Shown piece after piece: positions 58,573-64,000 of a stretch of DNA of 64,000 nt; the first letter of the stretch is position 1, and every line of letters begins with the position of its first letter. The stretch comes from an uncultured Gammaproteobacteria bacterium. GTDB lineage: Bacteria; Pseudomonadota; Gammaproteobacteria; CAMYKB01. The stretch covers positions 85,029-149,028 of the forward strand of contig CAMYKB010000004.1 of assembly GCA_947258875.1 (NCBI GenBank), read 5' to 3'. The notes under the pieces were generated by a model. That model saw only the letters and a program-made list of their open reading frames with translations. It did no database searches and had not been told where the DNA came from. Position numbers and translations under genes: made by a program.

Positions 58573-58720
58573 GTTTGTGCTCCTCCAAAAGGCCTAACCA
58601 CCGTCAACAGGCCAGTATCGCTCACACATGAACCCAACTACTGCTTTGGGTTGCCCTGAATTGACTGAGACAGACCTAAAGCAGCTTAGTTAATATTATG
58701 ACGCAGTGAATTGTTTATGG

Positions 58721-58740
58721 AATGATGTGTTTACATCATT
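58721..58740. promoter_or_regulatory. Operator-like dyad AATGATGT-N4-ACATCATT, copy 2
   Basis: A perfect inverted repeat with eight-base arms and the centre GTTT, followed by TT. It matches copy 1 at 48622 in both arms and in spacing. Toward the dsrE-led array on the reverse strand, CATAAT (58700-58695) lies about 30 bases from the dyad centre, placing the centre near -42. The remaining 193 bases to the right, as far as the DsrE-like gene at 58934, hold no supported gene or terminator. Confidence 0.7.
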
Positions 58741-58933
58741 TTATCGCTGAATTCTGGCATGCTGGAAGTGCTGGTATGAAATCAGCAATTGTGCGCCACG
58801 ATCAGGTTTTTGGAGTACTGAAGACGACTGATCACTGCGCCAAAGATTACATACTTCGGTTATGGAAATTGATATGCCAGAAATGGAACAGTCAATTGTG
58901 ACAGGCTGCCGGAGCAGATGATATGTCAGGAGA

Positions 58934-59206
58934 TCAGTAAGGTAGAACGTGGTCGTATTCGGTCAACCTGTTTGCTATCTCCTCATCCGAAAGATAATCA
59001 GTACCATCGTTGTCACGTCTGTTGGAATAGACGTTGTGCCCATCTTCCTTGATCAAATCAAGGTTCATTCTGATCTCTTCATCGTCTTCGAGCTTATTGT
59101 CGAGAACATAGATATCCAGAATATCATCCATTAGCGTCAGACCGAGCGACATCCTAAAGGCCTCACCCTGTCGGTCTCTCACTATAACCGCGATTTTCTT
59201 TTTCAC
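58934..59206 (-). CDS. Cys-less DsrE-like small protein
   Basis: A 90-residue cytoplasmic protein. Its start KKIAVIVRDRQGEAFRMSLGLTLMDD resembles the first helix-strand unit of DsrE-type proteins, followed by DIYVLDNKLEDDEEI and EIANRLTEYDHVLPY, which closes like DsrF/TusC strands. It has no cysteine, so it could not carry sulfur itself; a structural or regulatory partner is possible. It is separated from the dsrE-led array by 360 bases including the dyad, and has its own upstream direct repeats. Assignment to the family is tentative. Confidence 0.55.
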   Translation of the reverse strand: MKKKIAVIVRDRQGEAFRMSLGLTLMDDILDIYVLDNKLEDDEEIRMNLDLIKEDGHNVYSNRRDNDGTDYLSDEEIANRLTEYDHVLPY

Positions 59207-59314
59207 ATGGGACTCCCCAAAGTCTTATCGCTACCGCGCCGTGCTATGTGATAATACTCTTCGTTTGTTTTAGGCGCTCTCAGGTCACCAGTTGCACGAA
59301 GTGATATGTTTGTT

Positions 59315-59346
59315 AGTGTTGTTTGTGAAATAGCCAGTGTTGTTTG
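59315..59346 (-). promoter_or_regulatory. Direct repeats AGTGTTGTTTG spaced 21 bases
   Basis: Two perfect 11-base direct repeats at 59315-59325 and 59336-59346 start exactly 21 bases apart, two helical turns. They lie between the PAS-LuxR gene and the Cys-less DsrE-like gene, 109-140 bases before the latter's start. Tandem sites in phase are typical of cooperative activators. A reverse-strand CATATC lies at 59308-59303. The binding protein is unknown. Confidence 0.4.
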
Positions 59347-59367
59347 CTCCTGAAGGCTGTAATTCAG

Positions 59368-60000
59368 TTAGAGAAACGGGTGCCGATATGCGTAGGCAAC
59401 CGCCTCCATCTGGCTGTGTACGCCAAGCTTTTTCTGGATATGCTGAATATGATTCCGGACTGTTACCGGACTGATATGTAAATATTCCGAAATAACCGCT
59501 GATTTAAGTCCTTCGCTGAGCAGTTTTAGGATTTGACTTTCCCTTGGAGTCAGGGACGTGGCATCGTTTGCTGTCACATCACTATGTCTTCCGACGTCCG
59601 CCTGCATGGGGTTCTCCAAACTGTCCAGCAAATCGTCCATCGTGCCACGTTGTAACATATGCACGCAGGTCCAATGATCACGTTTTCGCGAGGGCGTCAA
59701 TACAATACTGACCCAAAGTGCAAGATCGTCACCATTGACATCGGAAACTAATAATGGAAATGTGCGTGGATCGCCGCCGCCTCGAGTTAGCCCTGCCACA
59801 CAGCAGCCACCGCTACAAAACGGATCGCCATTGGTGTCCTTGCCACGAATGACATCAGAGCAGCGTCTCCCTAGTGCGGATTTGACGGGGATGCCGAGTA
59901 ATTGTGAGCAGCCAGCGTCCCAAAAGGTTATACGCTGCCCTGCATCGACTGCAAAGGCGCCATCGACGTTCTTAAAAAACATATCCGGCAAGCTTGACAT
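59368..60000 (-). CDS. PAS-LuxR transcriptional regulator with cysteine-rich PAS domain
   Basis: A 210-residue cytoplasmic regulator. Residues about 8-118 form a PAS domain (NVDGAFAVDAGQRITFWDAG), unusual for its cysteines: Cys31, Cys47, Cys62, Cys66, Cys67 and Cys112, with DPFCSGGCCVAGL at 60-71. These could sense redox state, bind a metal or cluster, or react with persulfide. Residues 149-205 are a LuxR/NarL helix-turn-helix (SLTPRESQILKLLSEGLKSA, then SPVTVRNHIQHIQKKLGV). No receiver domain is present. A perfect FNR-type box precedes it at class II spacing. It is the obvious candidate to act on the AATGATGT dyads of the cluster. Confidence 0.87.
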   Translation of the reverse strand: MSSLPDMFFKNVDGAFAVDAGQRITFWDAGCSQLLGIPVKSALGRRCSDVIRGKDTNGDPFCSGGCCVAGLTRGGGDPRTFPLLVSDVNGDDLALWVSIVLTPSRKRDHWTCVHMLQRGTMDDLLDSLENPMQADVGRHSDVTANDATSLTPRESQILKLLSEGLKSAVISEYLHISPVTVRNHIQHIQKKLGVHSQMEAVAYAYRHPFL

Positions 60001-60095
60001 GGGATTCCGCTCAATACTCCTTTGCCAGTTTGTTGCTGCCTACTCAGCCGCAGCTAGCCGCAGCGGATTAATTATCCACTACCTGCATGCTTCTA

Positions 60096-60138
60096 AATGT
60101 AGAGAATAGGCCTTGGCGAACATTGATCTAGATCAATG
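60096..60138 (-). promoter_or_regulatory. FNR-type box and -10 element of the PAS-LuxR gene
   Basis: CATTGATCTAGATCAATG at 60121-60138 is an 18-base perfect palindrome containing TTGAT-CTAG-ATCAA, a full match to the FNR/ANR consensus. Reading toward the PAS-LuxR gene, TACATT occupies 60101-60096, so the dyad centre is about 41 bases before the expected start, the class II activating position. The leader would be roughly 90 bases, ending with AAAGGAG near the gene. Confidence 0.65.
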
Positions 60139-60451
60139 AATTTGGATTGTGCGGCTATCACTAGCACAGACCTGGCCCGGGAAATATGGGCTATGGCACC
60201 CCGATAGTGGAATGTGCTTAGCAAATAGTCATTGTAAAAGGTCTTTAACTCCTCGCTGACTCAATTTGCAATATAAGAGACTAACCGCGTCTTGTGGTCG
60301 GTAATACTGATTGCACAGTGCGCCAGGGATTGATTGGGCGTGATCACGCCAAGCAGCATCTTCGTCTGGGAAGCCTTGTTGGGCCAAGGTTAGCGTAACG
60401 CATGAGTGCCTTTTCAGATGCGTCTCCGAATTTACCGTCTATACTCAGTGC
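60139..60451. other. Upstream region of the 2-oxo-acid decarboxylase gene with a GATC-centred palindrome
   Basis: No supported gene lies here. GGCGTGATCACGCC at 60337-60350 is a perfect 14-base palindrome about 100 bases before the GTG start of the decarboxylase and may be an operator. A reverse-strand frame through 60240-60440 is open for about 65 codons but lacks any normal start codon or ribosome-binding site. Confidence 0.35.
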
Positions 60452-62095
60452 GTGTCAGAGAAAAACCCCCGTACCATAGCCGAACACTTGCTGCTGCGCC
60501 TGCAAGAGCATGGTGTTCATCACGTGTTCGGTGTGCCGGGTGATTATGTGCTGCGCTTCTACCAGTTGCTCTCAGAGAGCCCGCTCACGCATATCGGTAC
60601 CACCCGCGAGGATACCGCGGCATTTGCCGCCGATGGTTACGCGCGCAGTCAAGGTATGGGCGCGATAGCGGTTACCTACGGCGTAGGTGCATTGAGTGTA
60701 GTCAATGCCATCGCCGGCGCCAATGCAGAATCCTCGCCGGTAGTCGTCATCAGTGGTGCCCCCGGGGTCGCGGAGCAGCAGACGGATCCGTTGATTCATC
60801 ATCGCTTTGGTCCGTTTACATTTCAGCGCGAAATTTTTCAGCGCATCACTTGCGCCACCGCCGTACTCGATGACCCGCTTACCGCGTGTCGCGAGATCGA
60901 TCGCACCCTTGAAGCCGCTCGTTTTCACAGCAGACCAGTCTACATCGAACTCCCGCGTGACCGCGTCGATACCGAAGGTTTGCCGGTGCCTTATGAAGAA
61001 TCACTTGATCCCAGTAGTGATTCCGCGGCGCTGGCTGAAGCGGTGGCAGAGACACTGGCGCATCTGCAACAGGCGCAACAGCCCGTCATTATCGCCGGTG
61101 TTGAAGCACATCGTCGTGGCCTGCAGGATGCACTGGCCGAACTGGTGTTGCGCGCCCAGGTACCGGTAGCCGCAACACTGACCGGGAAATCGGTGGTGGG
61201 CGAACGTCACCCGGCCTATCTCGGTATCTATGAAGGCGCCATGGGTCCGGAGGCAACACGGCGTTATGTGGAAAGTGCAGATATGTTATTGATGCTGGGT
61301 GTTACTTTGAACGATGTCGATACCGGTATCTACACCGCGAAACTGGATCCAAACTGCGTGATTCGTGCCAGTCAAAATGAGGTGATCATCCGCCATCATC
61401 GCTTCGCACAGGTCACACTGGCGGACTTCGTGCGTGAACTGGCAACGGTGACGCCACAGGCGCAACGCGCCTGGCCAGATGTTGGGACAGGGATGAATGC
61501 GCCGGGTTTTCCCGAGCAGGGCAGGCCGCTGCGCATTGGCCGGCTCATAGGCCACTTGAATCAAAGCATGCCGAGTGACGCCACCCTCGTTTCTGATACA
61601 GGCGATTGCCTGTTCGCCGCCATCGAGCTGCGCGTGCATGATCGCACTGAATTTCTCGCATCTGCATTTTACACCACTATGGGCTTTGCAGTACCGGCTG
61701 CGCTCGGCGCTAAGATTGCCCGCCCGGAGCGCCGCCCGGTAGTATTGGTCGGTGACGGCGCATTCCAAATGACCGGCACCGAGCTCGCTACCAGCGCACG
61801 TCTTGGCCTGAACACAATAGTCATTGTCTTCAATAACGCGGGTTACAGCACAGAGCGCTACATCCTTGATGGACCCTTTAATGACATTGGTGAATGGCGA
61901 TTCGAGCGCTTTGGCGAGCTATGCCCGAACGTTGAAGGATTTGTAGTGCATACTGAAGAAGAATTTGAAAAGGCCTGGCAATCTGCATTGCAAAATCAGG
62001 GCTTCCCAACGCTCATCAACGCGCACCTGCCACCCGATGACCCATCACCCGCCATGCGACGGTTGACGGCACATATTAAAGAACGTATCAGCTGA
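60452..62095 (+). CDS. Thiamine diphosphate-dependent 2-oxo acid decarboxylase (indolepyruvate/pyruvate decarboxylase type)
   Basis: A 547-residue cytoplasmic ThDP enzyme with the three-domain layout of the PDC/AHAS family. The N-terminal Pyr domain has the catalytic glutamate (Glu53) in GTTREDTAAFAADGYARSQG. His116-His117 in DPLIHH is the HH pair characteristic of pyruvate and indolepyruvate decarboxylases and absent from acetolactate synthases. The PP domain has VGDGAFQMTGTEL leading to FNNAGYSTE, the GDG-NN cofactor motif. It would release CO2 from a 2-oxo acid to give an aldehyde; which acid is unknown. The start is GTG at 60452. No cotranscribed neighbour is evident. Confidence 0.85.
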   Translation: MSEKNPRTIAEHLLLRLQEHGVHHVFGVPGDYVLRFYQLLSESPLTHIGTTREDTAAFAADGYARSQGMGAIAVTYGVGALSVVNAIAGANAESSPVVVISGAPGVAEQQTDPLIHHRFGPFTFQREIFQRITCATAVLDDPLTACREIDRTLEAARFHSRPVYIELPRDRVDTEGLPVPYEESLDPSSDSAALAEAVAETLAHLQQAQQPVIIAGVEAHRRGLQDALAELVLRAQVPVAATLTGKSVVGERHPAYLGIYEGAMGPEATRRYVESADMLLMLGVTLNDVDTGIYTAKLDPNCVIRASQNEVIIRHHRFAQVTLADFVRELATVTPQAQRAWPDVGTGMNAPGFPEQGRPLRIGRLIGHLNQSMPSDATLVSDTGDCLFAAIELRVHDRTEFLASAFYTTMGFAVPAALGAKIARPERRPVVLVGDGAFQMTGTELATSARLGLNTIVIVFNNAGYSTERYILDGPFNDIGEWRFERFGELCPNVEGFVVHTEEEFEKAWQSALQNQGFPTLINAHLPPDDPSPAMRRLTAHIKERIS

Positions 62096-62199
62096 GTATG
62101 GAACACTATTGTCCCACAAAATAATGATGCTATGTCATTTCAAGCTGGTATCTCAGGATATAAGTATATCCTTGATGGCTATAGACATGCATTCATAAA

Positions 62200-62280
62200 A
62201 AAATGTCGTTATACCCGCGCAGGTGGGAGACGTGCTACATGGATGTAGCGTTGACGGACCTAAGGAACGAATAAAACCCG
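62200..62280. repeat. Dispersed intergenic repeat, copy 3
   Basis: GTCGTTATACCCGCGCAGG, then TACATGGATGTAGCGTTGAC and GGACC, matches the copy near 3255 (GTCATTCCCGCG, TACAGGGATGTAGCGTTAAC, GGATC). The GTAGCGTTrACGGA core is the best conserved part across the two. The copy lies in the gap after the decarboxylase gene and has no coding potential. Confidence 0.6.
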
Positions 62281-62281
62281 T

Positions 62282-62467
62282 TTACTTATAGTTTTCTCGT
62301 TTCCACGATCCTCTTTCGTTCTTCGGGTTGTAATACTTACGACGACAAGTAGGCTGGATTTGACCAAATAGTTCTGGTTTGTTCAGCGTATCCCATAAGG
62401 CACGCTCCTTTAAAACCGCTACCGTCTTATGGTCTCGTTTATTTGTCCGTGATAATGGGTTGTCAAT
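62282..62467 (-). pseudogene. Possible coding remnant without a start
   Basis: The reverse strand is open for 61 codons ending in a TAA at 62282-62284, with a coding-like composition (RALWDTLNKPELFGQIQPT, then CRRKYYNPKNERGSWKREN). Two stops lie just upstream and no ATG, GTG or TTG occurs within the frame, so it cannot be a complete gene. I do not recognise the family. It may be the tail of a gene lost when foreign DNA was inserted. The rest of the gap to 62590 holds nothing recognisable. Confidence 0.3.
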
Positions 62468-62590
62468 TCGTTATCATGCTGATTTGTATAAATAATCCAT
62501 GTTGCAGTGCTTCAAGTCTATGAATTGGCAACGAGACGTGAGCCCTCGTTTATCTGATGATTAGAAGCAACAACACAAAAGGAGTCTGGA

Positions 62591-62932
62591 ATGCCAAGAA
62601 TGGTAGATAAACTGACAGAAGCAGAAGAAATAATTGGGAAAAAATTGCGGAGTAAGTTCACAGAAGAACAAATGTGTGCATACTTTTTAACAAAAACAAT
62701 TAGAAGTCAGTATCAATTTGATGATGAATTTATTTCTAGTTGGTATGAAGAAATATTTAATCAAAAACCAGAATATATAGAAAATTCAAGGTGTGAGCTT
62801 GTTCAGGCTTATACAAATATGCTTATGTTTGAGAAAAAATACAGGTTTCACCTGGATTATTGGTTAAGGCAGTACCAAGAAAAGCTTATCACCGAAATGG
62901 AATCTTTTTTCGGTGGCGAGCCAGGCAAATAA
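62591..62932 (+). CDS. Orphan hypothetical protein in AT-rich DNA
   Basis: A 113-residue, charged, probably helical soluble protein that I do not recognise. AGGAG precedes the ATG. It is rich in Glu, Lys, Tyr and Phe (EEIFNQKPEYIENSRCE, KKYRFHLDYWLRQYQEK) with one cysteine pair far apart, and no signal or membrane segment. Codon use is clearly more AT-rich than the rest of the window, for instance many AAA, GAA and ATA codons, which suggests recent acquisition. It stands between a remnant frame and a dehydrogenase gene with similarly high A+T. Confidence 0.65.
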   Translation: MPRMVDKLTEAEEIIGKKLRSKFTEEQMCAYFLTKTIRSQYQFDDEFISSWYEEIFNQKPEYIENSRCELVQAYTNMLMFEKKYRFHLDYWLRQYQEKLITEMESFFGGEPGK

Positions 62933-63104
62933 AATATTTCTAACAAATAGCTCCAGTGAACAGTTTAAGGCGACCCTTATTTTGCTTTCGCAAAAACGCA
63001 CTACTTTGAATTGCCGCTGAGCAAGGCCTTAGGCATCCTAAGTTATAGATAGTGGCGAATTTTACTGAAAAGGACCGTGATTAAGGTAATCCTGAAGGAG
63101 GCAC

Positions 63105-64000
63105 ATGAAAGCGATTGTGTATGAAAAATACGGTTCACCTGATGTTCTTCAGGTTAAAGAAATTGTAAAACCAACGCCCAAGGACGATGAGGTCTTGATA
63201 AAAGTTCATGCGGCAGAGGTAACAAAGGCCGACTGTGAAATGCGAAGTTTCAATTTCCAGGTGAAGTGGTTTTGGCTGCCGTTGCGAGTTGCCTTGGGAC
63301 TCATAAAACCAAAAAAACACGTATTGGGAGGATATTTTGCAGGGGAAGTGGCATCTGTCGGCAAAGACGTTTCAAAGTTTAAGAAGGGAGACCAGATTTT
63401 TGGGACGACCAAACTACGGTTCGGTGCGTATGGCGAATATATGTGCCTGCCGGCTAGTTATACTCTTGTGCCGAAACCGCACAATGTGAGCTTTGAAGAA
63501 GCGGCAGCAGTACCTCTGGGTGGGTTGAATGCGCTTCACTTTTTGAGAAAAGCGAATATCAAAAATGGGGAGAAGGTTTTGGTAAACGGTGCGGGTGGCA
63601 GCATCGGCACTTTTGGAGTGCAGATTGCCAAAGCAATGGGGGCTGAGGTGACGGCAGTAGATAGCGCCAGCAAGGAGGAAATGCTGCGCCGGATCGGGTC
63701 TGATCATTTCTTTGACTATACCAAAGAAGACTTCACAAAAAGTGGCCAAACCTATGACGTGATTTTCAGCATGGTTGCCAAAAGCTCCTATCCGAAATGC
63801 GTTAAAGCACTTAATGCTAGGGGGCGCTATCTGATCGCAAATCCGCGTTTGTCTGACATGCTGAGATCTGTTCTGACGTCTAAATTTACGGATAAGAAAG
63901 TGATTTTTGTTTTTGCAGGAGAGAAAGAGGAAGAACTGGTTGCACTTAAGGGGATGATTGAGGAAGGTAAAATTAAATCAATTGTCGATAAAACCTATTC
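63105..64000 (+). CDS. Zinc-less medium-chain dehydrogenase/quinone oxidoreductase, 5' part
   Basis: The gene runs past the window edge. About 298 residues are visible. It starts MKAIVYEKYGSPDVLQVKEI, the typical opening of quinone-oxidoreductase-like MDR proteins, after a strong GAAGGAGG site. GYFAGEVASVGKDVSKFKKGDQIFG and VPLGGLNALHFL are family blocks. VNGAGGSIGTFGVQIAKAMG is the NAD(P)-binding motif. The structural zinc cysteines are absent. Such enzymes reduce quinones or activated double bonds with NADPH; the substrate is unknown. The A+T content matches the preceding orphan gene. Confidence 0.85.
   Translation, partial: MKAIVYEKYGSPDVLQVKEIVKPTPKDDEVLIKVHAAEVTKADCEMRSFNFQVKWFWLPLRVALGLIKPKKHVLGGYFAGEVASVGKDVSKFKKGDQIFGTTKLRFGAYGEYMCLPASYTLVPKPHNVSFEEAAAVPLGGLNALHFLRKANIKNGEKVLVNGAGGSIGTFGVQIAKAMGAEVTAVDSASKEEMLRRIGSDHFFDYTKEDFTKSGQTYDVIFSMVAKSSYPKCVKALNARGRYLIANPRLSDMLRSVLTSKFTDKKVIFVFAGEKEEELVALKGMIEEGKIKSIVDKTY

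Noticed and set aside
60240..60440. Reverse-strand frame of about 65 codons (LTLAQQGFPDEDAAWRDHA and onward) before the decarboxylase gene
   Set aside because: Composition looks coding, but there is no ATG, GTG or TTG at a usable place and no ribosome-binding site. It may be an old remnant, so it is not listed as a gene.

Overview
The window reads as chromosome of a gammaproteobacterium, probably one that handles reduced sulfur compounds. Housekeeping gene order is classically gammaproteobacterial: pcnB-folK-(deoxynucleoside kinase)-panB-panC-panD, then queG / nnr-tsaE-amiC-mutL-miaA-hfq-hflX-hflK-hflC-yjeT-hisZ-purA. I cannot name a genus from the sequence alone.

Layout. (1) 1-9.2 kb: end of pcnB, folate and pantothenate synthesis, ppc (reverse strand) and pgi, with a perfect FNR-type box in the ppc/pgi gap placed as expected for activation of ppc. 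(2) 9.2-23.8 kb: a MITE-like inverted-repeat element, queG, and the long run from nnr to purA. (3) 24-27.5 kb: a MATE exporter and a porin-lipoprotein pair. (4) 27.8-36 kb: a TAXI-type TRAP transporter (binding protein, terminator, fused permease), a universal stress protein, and two crotonase-family enzymes flanking an ADP-forming acyl-CoA synthetase. This looks like an uptake and CoA-dependent catabolism unit. (5) 36.3-40.6 kb: the general L-amino-acid ABC transporter aapJQMP, then a convergent LysE-family exporter. (6) 41.4-46.7 kb: an EAL-domain pseudogene with three identifiable lesions, and a 1493-residue surface protein with Ig-like domains, thrombospondin type 3 repeats, an internal sorting-signal-like segment and a C-terminal beta-barrel.

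(7) 47.3-60.1 kb is the most unusual part. A periplasmic rhodanese lies next to a GT2 glycosyltransferase/radical SAM-SPASM pair. A long reverse-strand array follows: DsrE-like, DsrH/TusB-like, GT39 glycosyltransferase, YeeE/YedE transporter, TusA-like carrier, two paralogous tiny membrane proteins ending in an EEYYKxL motif, a UDP-galactopyranose-mutase-like flavoprotein, and a B12-type radical SAM enzyme. Upstream lie a Cys-less DsrE-like protein and a PAS-LuxR regulator. Two near-identical dyads, AATGATGT-N4-ACATCATT, sit in front of the GT2/radical SAM pair and the dsrE-led array. The PAS-LuxR gene has a perfect FNR-type box at class II spacing. My hypothesis is an oxygen-controlled regulon coupling sulfur import and persulfide relay with envelope glycolipid or small-protein modification.

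(8) 60.4-64 kb: a thiamine-diphosphate 2-oxo-acid decarboxylase, a repeat copy, a possible coding remnant, an AT-rich orphan gene and the start of a zinc-less medium-chain dehydrogenase cut by the window edge.

No rRNA, tRNA, CRISPR array, intact insertion sequence or prophage was seen. Products are assigned from protein motifs recognised by eye. No database search was possible.
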